Assembly (NCBI GenBank): GCA_030141605.1
Contig: JAQGDQ010000072.1
Span: 186,001-250,000 of the forward strand
DNA from: Tubiluchus corallicola
Lineage: Eukaryota > Priapulida > Priapulimorpha > Priapulimorphida > Tubiluchidae
Direction: 5' to 3'
Length of the DNA: 64,000 nt
Under the pieces are notes generated by a model. That model made no database searches. It was not told the DNA's origin and saw nothing but the letters and a program-made list of their open reading frames with translations. The first letter of the stretch is position 1. Each line of letters opens with the position of its first letter. The position numbers were made by a program, and so were the translations under genes. Of the stretch, positions 22,481-33,159 are shown piece after piece.

Positions 22481-23748
22481 CCCTGAACTTGATTTTAACA
22501 TTGAAGTAGATGACATTCTGCGTGCTATGAAGACGTTAATGCTGAATAAGTCATCGGGGTTTGATAGCTTAAATTCTGAGTATTTTGTGTATCCTGAAAT
22601 AAATATGATAGCTCATGTGTCTATTTTTTAATGCTTGTTTACGTCAAGTGCATTTACCATCTGCTGTTGCCGATTCTAAATTAGTTCCTATTATCAAATC
22701 TAAATTTGAAAAAGTTAATTCTGTTAACAACTATCGTCCTACTGCAATCTCTAGTCAGTCTAGTGTATTTTGCAAAATCTTTGAAAACATTTCGTTAGAT
22801 AAATACGAACAGTTACTATACAGCTGAAGCTGAATTTTGGTTCAAGAAAACTCTAGATACTGAAAAAGCTATTTATCTGTGCAGACAAATATTACGTACA
22901 TATGCAGATGCAAATATTCCAATTTATATCTGTATGTTCGATGCTAGTAAGGCATTTGACCAGTCAGTCATGATAATTATTTGTTCCGAAAATAGCAAGT
23001 GAGCGGCTCTCCTTATCTGTTATCTCCATTCTACGTATGTGGTACAAAAGCTAGTGAATATCTGTGAAATGGGGTAATAGAACCTCAGACTATTTTAAAG
23101 TGTCTAATGGTGTGCAATAGGATAGCGTTCTAGCTGCGTTTTTTCATTGTGAACTTGAAAGAATTGTTCTTAAAATTGAACTGTCTTCCTAGTTGCTTTG
23201 TAGGCAACATGAAAACCAAACACATTGTTTATGCAGGTGATTTAGCTTTACTTGCTACCTCTATTCTGGCACTACAGTTACTGTTAAAGCAGTATGAAAC
23301 TTTTGCAAATAATAGTAACATTATTTTTAATTCATTTAAATCAAAGTGTCTTCATGCTCCGCCAAAAAACCTGCGGCACGTGATACGAAGATATGAGCAC
23401 TTGAATAATGCTGTGATACCTGTTGTACCCCAGCCTAAATACCATGGCAATACTATCTGCAATGATGTGAAAGATAATGAAGATACAGTATTGTGAAACA
23501 AGCGCAATTCTTCTATGTCCGCATTAATACTTAATAAGGAAGTTTAGTGATTGTTCTGCTAATGTTAAATCCTTCCTCTTCAAAAGTTACTGCTCTTACC
23601 TTCTATTGTAATCCATTGTGGGTTAATTTTGACAAATATGTTCTAGAGAAATTTAGGGTGTCGTACAACAATATTATAAGAAAACCTTTTAAACTTAAAT
23701 ATGATTGTAGTGCATTTCAGATGTATGTAGAATTATTTCTTCCACATT

Positions 23749-23750
23749 TA

Positions 23751-23815
<65 letters not shown>
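23749..23815. repeat. (TA)n microsatellite inside a LINE
   Basis: A 66-bp TA run with one phase break near 23770. It separates two parts of the LINE C-terminal region, so it probably expanded after insertion. Confidence 0.95.
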
Positions 23816-23818
<3 letters not shown>

Positions 23819-24009
23819 ACATAAGTGTTACTGTAGTCTGTTTACCAGAATTGTACAAGCTGACAATACTCTGATGGCAAATAGTGCAAGCGATTCTGAT
23901 GTGCGGTATACTTTAAATTGTCTTTGTTTGTGGCCATTGAGGGTGTCATTCGTATTTGGCATGCTTAGTTTCTAATATTTTTTGCTGTTAAATGGATTTA
24001 ATAGTTTGT

Positions 24010-24013
<4 letters not shown>

Positions 24014-24060
<47 letters not shown>

Positions 24061-24073
24061 TGTGTGGGTGTGT
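24014..24073. repeat. (GT)n/(GTGC)n microsatellite
   Basis: A GT run changes into GTGC tetramers, then back to GTGTGGGTGT, in the 3' part of the LINE copy. Confidence 0.95.
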
Positions 24074-24150
24074 AGTAATTTCTCTTTTTAGTGTGTTACT
24101 TGCTGTCATTAAAACTAAAATAAATGATGAATTGAGTTGAATTGAATTTG

Positions 24151-24665
24151 ATGATTAAACAATAAATCAATGCCCAAAATTCAAGTAATCATCCAAAATA
24201 CCAGCATGTATATGAGTTTACCAGCAATATGTCCACGTATTTACCAACGTTCAATCACCTAATCAAAGAAAACCGAAAAAACGTAATCCTATAACTAAAT
24301 TACCAATTAACCAGCCAAACAAGGTAAGTTGGACCAACGTATCAACAAGCAGACAAAGAAATCAACTGGTAAATAAACAAGTAACTGCTTAACAGCTATA
24401 AATAATCAAGTAATGAACACCCGAAGCAAGCTGTAAACCACCCACCTAACCAATTAACAGAATTTTCTAGGGGACATAACAATCTTACCGGCGATAAATT
24501 TCGCAAACTTTCAGCTAGTGCCCTTATAGCTGCCGCATTTTCTAAAAGCCTCCTACAAAACCGATAACAAATACGTTAAACATAGGTGTTGCAACCACAA
24601 TAAATTTTCATAATTGCAGAATTGCATGATAATATTATTATCACCGTCTATTACAAAAAGACAGT
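24151..24665. other. No gene seen
   Basis: AT-rich sequence with many CCAA/AACC words. No coding frame or structured repeat is supported. Confidence 0.4.
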
Positions 24666-24672
24666 AGACAAC

Positions 24673-25079
24673 TTACGCTGTTTCGCCATCATTTGTGTTC
24701 TCTGATGAAATACTTCGTTTTGCAAAGATTCCCCTACATTTGGGAGCAAAAGGACGATTTTTGCAAACGTCTATGAGTGATGGACCTCTTTTACCATTTT
24801 CAGTGATGTCCACTCCCCGGGGAATGATCCGCCTGGTTGCAAACATAGCTCGACATCGTGTAGAAAATGGATACCTACAAGATGCGGACATTGTCGATAT
24901 TAAAAGGATTTTCATTCCCAGCGAATAGACAAATGCAATGCGTCTGCTGCAACCGTTGCTGTTTTAGAGAATGTTGGTGTTGCTGCTTATGTTGTTGCAA
25001 CTCTTGTATAAACTTAAAAGCGGGTTCGAAAAAGTCATTTAATGTTTTGGCAGTTGCAACACAGATCATTCGCTTTTAA
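24673..25079. other. Coding-like block open on both strands, unrecognised
   Basis: Plus frame 24695-24928 (77 codons) and minus frames 24915-24673 (80 codons) and 25069-24875 (64 codons, Gln-rich) overlap. The minus frame ends at GAAACAGC followed by GTAAGT, a good splice-donor consensus, and the block is richer in G and C than its flanks. These are hints of a minus-strand exon. I recognise no domain in any translation and found no second exon to join, so the coding status is open. Confidence 0.25.
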
Positions 25080-25308
25080 TTAAATTATAAAAGGGGAAGG
25101 TACGCTAGTTTTTTGTCAGCGTTTACTCAGCGTCTGCTAAAGCATTGTTTTGTTTTAATTCTTTGAATATTTCTGATTACAGTGAAGATGACAAACTTGA
25201 CACTTTCATTTAAATTTTAAAGTATTTAGAAATGCTCGCCTACTTTTGTGGAAGTCGTGCTTTTATTTGTTGCATTTTTATTACAGTAAAGATAGATAAA
25301 ACGATGCT

Positions 25309-25623
25309 TTATTTTACCACCATCACCGAGAAAAGGACGCTATTTATTGAAGACAAAATGATCAAGGCAGAGAATATTTGTTTGCTTGCGACATTGCGTT
25401 TCTGTCGCACCAGGTCATTTCTTATAACTTCAATGCGTTTATAATTTTTGGTTAACGTTGTTGTAGTGTTTTTATTTTTTAGGCATTTCTCAATGGCAGA
25501 AGAAGCTGCCGAAACGGCATAATTCTGGAAGTAAGATATGCTTTTGTGATGAAGTGTATAAATCTCTTTGCTATTGTTGTTTATTCTAAGACTTAGACTT
25601 CGTTCTATTGCTGACATTAACAT
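25309..25623 (-). other. Unrecognised 104-codon frame
   Basis: A minus-strand frame starting MLMSAIERSLSLRINN. It has no domain that I recognise. It includes the complement of a GCTGCCGAAACGGC motif (25504-25517) that resembles other GAAAC-type motifs in this window, which argues for repeat-derived rather than coding sequence. Confidence 0.15.
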
Positions 25624-25639
25624 ATTGTGTTCCTTTGCG

Positions 25640-26496
25640 TTTCAAAATTTCCAATCCTTTTTCTGTGCTATATATTTTTGATGTAATAATTTTGTCTAAC
25701 AGATGCTCTAGCAGAATGGATTAATGTCACTAATTTTTCTAAAATAATTGTTACAAAGTTCCGAAGAATCCCATCATTATAATGAACACGGACGTGGCCT
25801 AACTCTAGTTTATATACTTCATTTAAATTTCTACAGAGGTCATTGTTTTTACGATTTTATTATGTGTTGTTACATGAATACAAGTGCAAAAACAAACTGT
25901 AAAAACAAACAGCTCTAAAAAAGAATTTAGGCAACATAATTATCATAACAACGTAATTAGAGAGATTACGGAAACTGAATTGTTTTAATTAGACTTTTGA
26001 AAACCGCGATAATTGTAAGAGTTTACCCCAACTAAAAAAAGCCTATCATAAGTGAGCCTATGACATGATCTAAGCCTAATAATGCAAATTTACAATGCCT
26101 TTTAATTCTCAAAAGAAGCTCCATAAGAGTATTCCGCAGTGTATGTTACGTATAGGTAGTCACAAGAATTATAGCCACAAGTCTTTGTTTTAAATGCTAT
26201 CGTCCATCAAAAAGGCTTCCTTTTGTCAAGCTCCTCTTTTCTATACATTAATTGGATTGCACATTGCGAATAACTCGAGAGTCTGTATTGTGTCGTGGTC
26301 ACATGTAATTGATCTAATGCTTATACGGTCCGTCTAACATGAGAAAAGGAAACTGTAATTAGTCCTAACAAAATGATGATGAAACAGTTAATAAATTAGC
26401 GTTTAATGTGATGACACCAACTTACAATTTACATTGAGCAATTCTGCATTTGTTTATCAGCAAATGAAAAGAGATTAATGACCATAATTCCAAGGT
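25640..26496. other. No gene seen
   Basis: AT-rich unique-looking sequence before the pentamer array. Confidence 0.4.
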
Positions 26497-26697
26497 ATAG
26501 AATAGAATAGAATGGAATAGAATAGAATAGAATAGAATAGAATAGAATAGAATAGAATAGAATGGAATGGAATGGAATAGAATAGAATAGAATAGAATAG
26601 AATAGAATAGAATAGAATAGAATAGAATAGAATAGAATAGAATAGAATAGAATAGAATAGAATAGAATAGAATAGAATGGAATAGAATAGAATAGAA
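26497..26697. repeat. (AATAG)n pentanucleotide satellite-like array
   Basis: About 200 bp, roughly 40 units of GAATA with scattered GAATG variants clustered near 26562-26577 and single ones elsewhere. The minus-strand frames through it give only a 5-residue periodic peptide and are not genes. Confidence 0.97.
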
Positions 26698-26780
26698 ATC
26701 TGTTTTTCCTTGGACACATAAAGATATGATGTATGCATGTTTTTACCGTTATGGCCCAAGTCTATTGGCAAAAAAGTTAT

Positions 26781-26840
<60 letters not shown>

Positions 26841-26862
26841 TATAATAATAATAATAATAACT
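26781..26862. repeat. (ATA)n microsatellite
   Basis: About 80 bp of ATA units with one break near 26841. It lies 85 bp after the pentamer array. Confidence 0.97.
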
Positions 26863-27955
26863 ACAAAAATGCTGTGGATTACAATAGAGCAAATTAAAGT
26901 TAAGTGCAATTTAAATTAAAAACTTAGGTATAAAGTACAAACTTAATTGTAAAGTAAATCTACAGCTAATATGCATTTCAAACAATACCTGTTTAGTTAG
27001 TCATCAGTTTATGGAAAAGCTAAATAAAGGCTACAGAAATTAAAATACTGTAGTCTATTAGGTATTGCATACAAACAATTTGCAAAACTAATCAGTGATA
27101 TGATAGCTATGATCAGCTAAGAGAGACACACCAAAAAATACTAGAAACCGGTGTGCTGAACCTGATGTGATGAAAGTCGAACTAAACTGAACAAAGTCAA
27201 CAAAAATCTACTCCAATATTATTATTATTATTATTAAACGCATACAATTTCTACCACACACAAAGATTTATGAAACTTTAAGGCATTTCTCATTTGTAAA
27301 CAGTTTTGTATTATATCTGCTATATAGCATTAATCATGTTTTGACTTTTTATTTCCAACGAGAGCGAATTTCAGAATCTATCTTACCTGCACTCTAACCC
27401 ATTACATGTTTTCGTTACAAGAATGAGTGTCATCAAGCACACACCACAACTTAACCAAGCGTTCATACCTGAAAAATTGTAAAAAATATATTAAACTGAT
27501 TTTATTGTACTGATTTTATCACTTTTTTAGTTTCAAATCTTTCCATATTCTTTCAATTTATTCCAAATATTTATAATAGTCACATCTTACATTTTATTCC
27601 AAAGAAGTGCAACGTTTTACTATGAAACTGCACCCTGTGAAACGTTCTTGAGTAGTTACAATTATCATCCCTACCGCTCAAACACCTCTGAAAAGCGTCT
27701 CTGAAATGTTTACATTCAGGGAAAGTTTTCTAGGTATCTCTTGCCTATCACTTAGCCCACTTATTAACTCTGCATATCAAAAGCTAGACTGAATTCTATC
27801 ATTGATGCAATGGCTACGCTTTTTGTAAAAAAGGGTTTACCATTTCAAAAGGTTTACAAAATTGCTCTCTAGTCTCAAAGTTCATTCCAGGGCATAAGCT
27901 TTCGACTTTCGACCTCAATCAGCTATTGAGTCGTGTGTCACAGCCAACTTACAGC
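26863..27955. other. No gene seen
   Basis: AT-rich sequence with a short ATT run at 27218-27235. No coding frame is supported. Confidence 0.45.
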
Positions 27956-28059
27956 AAACCAGCAAACCACAGCCGACTTACTGCGAATCCTATGGTTATC
28001 TAAGCACAAACCAGCAAACCACAACCGACTTACTGCAAATCCTTTGGCTATCTAAGCAC
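27956..28059. repeat. 52-bp tandem duplication
   Basis: Two adjacent 52-bp units (27956-28007 and 28008-28059), each starting AAACCAGCAAACCACA and ending ATCTAAGCAC, with a handful of substitutions between them. Confidence 0.9.
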
Positions 28060-28104
28060 TGTACAATGATGTTCTATGTACAAAGTCTGCTTCCTGCTCG
28101 ATGA

Positions 28105-28390
28105 TGTCGATCGAGTTGTTCTGTATGTAGTGCCTGATCAACAGTGCTAACTCGCCAGTGCATCAGTGATATAGTTACTCTATAGTACTAAATCACCAGT
28201 GCATCAGTGACCGAGTTGTTAAGTAGTGCTAAATCACCAGTGCACCAGCTGTCGAGTTATTCTGTAGTGCTAAATCAGCAATGCAAAGTAATCGAGTTGT
28301 TCTGTATTGCTAAATCACCAGCGCATCAATAGTCGAGAGATTAACAGTGCTAAAACACCAGTGCATCAGTAATCTAGTTACTCTTTCAAA
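28105..28390 (+). repeat. About 44-bp tandem repeats at the 5' end of a LINE
   Basis: Six or so diverged units with the core CTAAATCACCAGTGCATCAG and a TCGAGTTGTTCTGTA spacer. They end directly before the first LINE coding signal (28398 on). Tandem 5' UTR repeats occur in several LINE families and can act as the promoter, so these units probably belong to the element. Confidence 0.75.
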
Positions 28391-30095
28391 GTGTCCGTTT
28401 CAATAGCGGATGCTGCAAAGATCACTGACCCACAATTCTGGCCACGTGGTATTTGTATTCGTAGATGGCATAGAGCAGAGAAAAGAGGTGGTGGTAGTAA
28501 TTCGTCCACTAACAAGGAAACAATGAGTAACGAGGACAAATCCATTGGTAATAAACTTTAATTTTCAATTTCTTTAAAACGTGGATGTTGACACATTTTT
28601 AAAACTTGTTCGTTTCCGAAGTTTGAAGACCATAATGAGGGACGGATATTTTGCTTGTTCAAAAGCAGTGTTTATTTGAAAGTCACCTATCGAAATTAAA
28701 AAACGTAGCTGAAAATGTTGATTGCATTGGTAAAAGCTCAATGAATGAAAAGTCTCCGCTTATAGGTCGTCCCTTTGGTGGTTGTGCCATTGTTTACAGA
28801 ACTACCTTATAAGCAGATATTAATGAAGTAACTTGTAATCATGTAAGAGTATGTGATTTAACTATTTCCATTCCTTTGTAGCACAATACTTGTGATCAAC
28901 ACTTATAATGTCACGCGATTCCCATTATCGGGATGATAATTATGCTGAATACGTTGAAGTCATTGGTGAGGTGGAATAGATAATACATAAAGTAAATCCC
29001 TCATATTTAATACTTTGTGGTGATCTTGACACTGACCTTAAAAGCACTTCTCCACATGCTGTGTCTGTTAAACAGTTTTTATGCCATTATGACTTATTTC
29101 ACTGTATTGACGTTGAGCATGCCAATGTTCCATATACATACATTGGTCCTACGTCAAATCACTCTAGAATTGATCATTTTCTGATTTCGAGAGATTCATC
29201 AGAAAACGTAAAATCTTGTACTATAATAGGCAACCATTTGCATTCAGATCACGTTTCTACTATCAGTGTTGATATTAATACTAATTTGGACCCCTTTGAT
29301 TTAAAGGAAAAAACCCTATGTTTCTAAAGTGGCTTGGTATAAAGCAACTAACGATGATATTCTGAAGTATAAACGTAGATTAGATATCAATCTTAAAAAA
29401 ATGGGTATGATAAAAGGATACTATAATGTACCAATATTCATTGCGCAGCACATCTAACCGATTTATTAGCTCTGTTTGCTCTATTATAGTGACGTAATTA
29501 ATGCTTGTATTGACGCATCTGAATGTATTCCCAAGACTGGCCCAGGGTTCAACAATGTGTCTGAGAGTAACAATGTTCCCGGTTGGTCTGATTATGTTGA
29601 GCATTTACGAAGTGAATTTTTAATGTGAAATAACCAGTGGAAGCTGTGCGGTCAACCACATGACGGCCAGATCGCTGAGCTTCATAAAGATATCATAGAG
29701 CAATAAAAAGCATGCGAAAAGATTTTATAAAATAAAAATGCAAAAAAATGGTTGAAGCTATTGCTAATAATAGGCAACGTGATTTATGGAGAGAGATAAA
29801 GAATATTAAAGGTCGGAACCATGCCTCTCCTGCAACTATTGACGGCTCTACTGGTGACGATAAAATTGCGAAGGTGTTTAGTAACAAATATAAAAATTTG
29901 TATAACAGTGTCCCATATAGTGATGCTGAAATGGAAGAGATAAAATCAGAAATCGTAAGACAATTATCTGAGCAAAATACTAGTAATGTTTGTAGAACCA
30001 GTGTTGATGATGTGCGCAAGTGCGTATGTAAGCTTAAGCAAGGTAAATTCAGTGGAGAGGAAGGCCTGTTGTTGACATGCTTCAGGTCTTAATGT
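28105..30095 (+). mobile_element. LINE, 5' half (5' UTR repeats, ORF start, endonuclease, RT start)
   Basis: After the tandem repeats an open stretch reads ADAAKITDPQFWPRGICIRR (about 28410-28470), a start typical of one LINE type. The endonuclease follows in broken frames: IGRPFGGCAI (near 28770), LILCGDLDTD (about 29010), then TYIGPTSNHSRIDHFLIS (29131 on) and HLHSDHVST (SDH motif). Next comes the linker PGWSDYVEHLRSEF, and a frame 29748-30092 ending VDDVRKCVCKLKQGKFSGEE, the RT N-terminus. The copy stops at about 30095, before the RT catalytic blocks. It is unusual in having a 5' end but no 3' end. Confidence 0.75.
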
Positions 30096-30840
30096 CTACA
30101 GTGGGTTCCAAGTCACGTCAGTGTAGCTCCACCAGCCCCAGTCGAATGGTAAAGTGACGGTAAAGCTGAGACGGTGATCAATGCCTGGCCTAACAGTATC
30201 CTCCCTGGTACACTTACCAATACTTGGAGTGCCCGGATATTGGAGGAATTGCCTCCATAGACCTTCCCTTTCTTGTGAACAAGTCTTTACATGTTTTATT
30301 TGTTAACTATTACTTCGGTCGGCTGCTTAGCTCTAGTAGTTTCTGAGAGATACAAATGCTTCTGTTACTGCCTCAGACACTTGCCATGTGGGCCAAGCCA
30401 TTGTTTTGCCTCTCTCCGTAAATGCTTAATTCTGGTCGCAAGCAGTTTTCGCTTGGAGTGATGACAGAGCTGATGCTTTTTAGGGCCTATGGCATTCACA
30501 ATTTAACGCCACATTCACAATGTGGCGTTTATGAGCTAGCGACAGCCGTGTTTTTGACCACCTTATATATGACGCATATTAGACACTACCTTAAATCTCT
30601 GACCTTTGAAGCTTATATATAAATACTAAAACCATTATCCTGTTTGCCTTAGAACACGCAATACAGCTGACATATTATAACACAAGTAACTGCAGCAAAA
30701 TTGGCCTTCATCTTGAAAACCTAATTAAGGTGATATGTTATATGACCCGCCTGCCGATTTTAATTTTTGTGCCAGGTTGGCTTCTCACATGAATACTGTA
30801 AATTAGAGTTAGTTAGTTAGAGTTGTTATAGAGCTGGAAG
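30096..30840. other. No gene seen
   Basis: The first 200 bp are GC-richer than the rest and may be another repeat abutting the broken LINE. The frame 30422-30622 has no motif. Confidence 0.35.
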
Positions 30841-31029
30841 CAATGTCGGTTGCTCGGGATGACAGCTCTGTTGTTTTTATTTTGTTATTTTTGTTCTTTA
30901 ATAATAAACAAAAGTTTATCGCAAAAGCATCTCGGTTTATTCAACATGATTTTGTGTGTTCAATTCCAACTCGTAACAGATGTCATAGTGCTTCTGAGCA
31001 TCAAATATGGATTCCTTGGCCTTGTAAAT

Positions 31030-31735
31030 AAAACTAGCAATGGCGGCCATTTTGAAAACGGCGACTGATTTTAAAATACTGTGAAAGTAGCAGAAACAGA
31101 TTTCTTAGGTCCAGCTACCTGGAGTTGATGCTATAATCTCCCCTTAAAGTTAATAAGTTAATTTTCAGGAATGTTTTTTGATTTATATTGTTTGCGCAAA
31201 AAATTGGCGGCCATTTTGGTTTTTACCTTTTTCCGCTAGTTTTTCAAGTTTTCGACTTTTAGAAAATACGCCCCCACAGTTCCGCTTTTCTGAAAATTTG
31301 TCTTGTCTATTGTAATGTACGTATATACCGATGCATGTGGTACCACACTTTCTGCCTCATCGTTAAAATTTGTTTTGGATCAAACAACGACAAATGTACG
31401 AAAATAATTTGTTTGTTTTTCAACACGCAGTTAATGTGACTGCGTGATCAACATTATTTCGTTCTCGCGTGGCGGCCATTTGGAAAACAGTAGTCACTTT
31501 TGAAATGAAAATGACAGAAATGAGTTCCTCGGATCCAGGGATATGTGTCATAATCACTTCTTTTAAGAATGAATATTAAAATGTTTATATTGTGGAAATT
31601 TCTCTTAATTTACGTTTTTTCGTTATTTGTGCAAAAAATGGCGGTCGTTCTGTTTTTGCATTTTCATTTTCCGTTAATTTTTCGAGCTGACCACAATTTT
31701 TTTGGATTCAACATAGTCTTTTAGAAAAAAATGCC
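31030..31735. repeat. Diverged ~430-bp duplication built on ATGGCGGCC motifs
   Basis: Two blocks of about 250 bp start 430 bp apart. Each has a left motif (ATGGCGGCCATTTTG at 31040, TGGCGGCCATTTGG at 31470), a middle with CAGAAA-GA-TTC-T-GG-TCCAG words, and a right motif 165-169 bp later (TTGGCGGCCATTTTGG at 31204, ATGGCGGTCGTTCTG at 31639), followed by TTTTTC-GTTAATTTTTC-like sequence. The arrangement is conserved while the sequence has diverged. Confidence 0.7.
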
Positions 31736-32940
31736 CTGACAACTTTACAGATGCGCATTTTCTTTGGTCTAATAGCACGTTTTGAAAACGTAACGTGGAT
31801 ACGCCAGACTTTGAGCAGTAAAGTTAACTGTTCCCTGGTGTATCTAATTGTTTTACGAAAGTTAACTCAACACAGCCTCGTTATGTCTGCAGTTTGTCTA
31901 CAAATGTGTAAAAATTCTCTGACACTTTTACTTGCCGCAAAACATCAAACAGAATTCCATTGTAGTTTTCCACTTTTTGCGGATTTTATCAAAAACCAAT
32001 AAAAGTCGTTCAACATAAATGCTGCGATTAGCCGCTTTAGGTGTCAAAGAGTTCAACCTACGTATGCAGTTCATGAACAAAGACAACGCAGAAGGCAAGC
32101 AATAAAGATACATTTGCATCAGATACAGAAGGCATTATTAAACTACTTTTGAATGTTAATCCAAAGTCTCATAATTTCTTCAGAATCCTGGTTTTAGCGT
32201 TTCAGTAAAATACAGAATAGAGAAGAATACAGTATAAAAGAAAGTTTTAACACTAAAAAATCGACTGAAAGCGTTAAAAGTATTGTCTACACTACCATTG
32301 TCAGAGGCTTAACGGATTGTTTTTAAGTGACTATCATTTAACTAATCGAACGAAGCCATTTATTTATTTATTTATACCATTTATTCGTAGTCATGAGGTG
32401 CAATCAATATAGAAAGTAACAAATTACAATATAATTACAAATATTATTACAATATAATATCATGTAATTACAAAACAAATTTAATATCTTTGTAATCGAG
32501 TATGCAAACGAAACCACAGTAGCTACTAGCGCTATTCTGGCCACTTCTCTTAAAATGGCATTGTTACATCTTACTGTACTTGTTGCTCCGTTTGAAATTT
32601 CCGCAGAGTGGGTTGCGACAGAAAAACAAATAGACAGGTGGAGAAGATGGAACCATAACAAGAGAAAGACAGAACCAGGCATTGTAAAGGTCAAACACAC
32701 ATGCACACTTTGACACTATAAGCAATTGCGATATCCAATTTCCAACAACTATATAGCCTTCTTGATTCTGCAGTTGAATAGTTAATGCTTCTAATTGAAT
32801 TAACATTTTGTTAACATGCCTGATATACTTAACACAAAAGTTTGCAGTAATTGTTTATTACATCATGTAAGCAGTGGCTAAAATCAGCTTAACAGCCCAT
32901 TAATTCCAGTTTATGATCTACGTCATTATTGACACAAAAG
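31736..32940. other. No gene seen
   Basis: AT-rich sequence. Frames at 31751-32002 (plus), 32404-32706 and 32564-32806 (minus) lack motifs. A TTTATTTATTTATT run lies at 32360. Confidence 0.4.
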
Positions 32941-32980
32941 ACATCGCAAGTAGTTAGAACATTTTATTTTATTCCTTAAG

Positions 32981-33147
32981 GCCTTTCGTCATTGCTGCCA
33001 TCATCAGAAGATAGATTGAAAACAAAATTATTTAGTAAAAAGAAAAAACAGCAAAATGCATACTAAATAGATACCCTAAAAAAAGTTTTGCAAACCGCAA
33101 ATTTGCTTTGTTTTTAGTCTTCTGACGATGGCAACAAAGCCGAATAA
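32981..33147. repeat. Inverted repeat with TCTTCTGAYGATGGCA arms
   Basis: On the minus strand 33011-32981 reads TCTTCTGATGATGGCAGCAA, and on the plus strand 33118-33137 reads TCTTCTGACGATGGCAACAA, 18 of 20 identical. About 105 bp separate them. Both arms continue into a CGAAA/CCGAATAAA-like stretch. The words resemble the repeated non-coding parts of Penelope-like elements, which is an inference. Confidence 0.65.
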
Positions 33148-33159
33148 ACTAACATATTC

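Larger units (their letters stand above)
22490..24150 (+). mobile_element. LINE remnant, RT to 3' end
   Basis: Decayed ORF2 pieces in order: VDDILRAMKTLMLNKSSGFD (22507 on), an FLP/IPI and NNYRPTAISS block (22615-22827), FDASKAFDQS (22937-22965), a QxDxVL block near 23115, VYAGDLALLA (the catalytic YADD-like box with Asp retained but the first Ala-Asp-Asp changed to Ala-Gly-Asp, about 23230-23258), and a C-terminal VSYNNIIRKPFKLKY. Stops and frameshifts occur throughout. The likely 3' tail is the TGAATTGAGTTGAATTGAA run near 24128-24147, typical of LINEs ending in short tandem repeats. A (TA)n and a (GT)n array lie inside the copy. Confidence 0.75.

Noticed and set aside
26429-26919. Frames of 96 and 144 codons on the minus strand and 60 on the plus strand
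   Set aside because: Periodic translations of the AATAG and ATA arrays.
28105-28390. CRISPR-like array of repeats and spacers
   Set aside because: Repeats are diverged and directly tandem in an animal genome, next to a LINE coding start.
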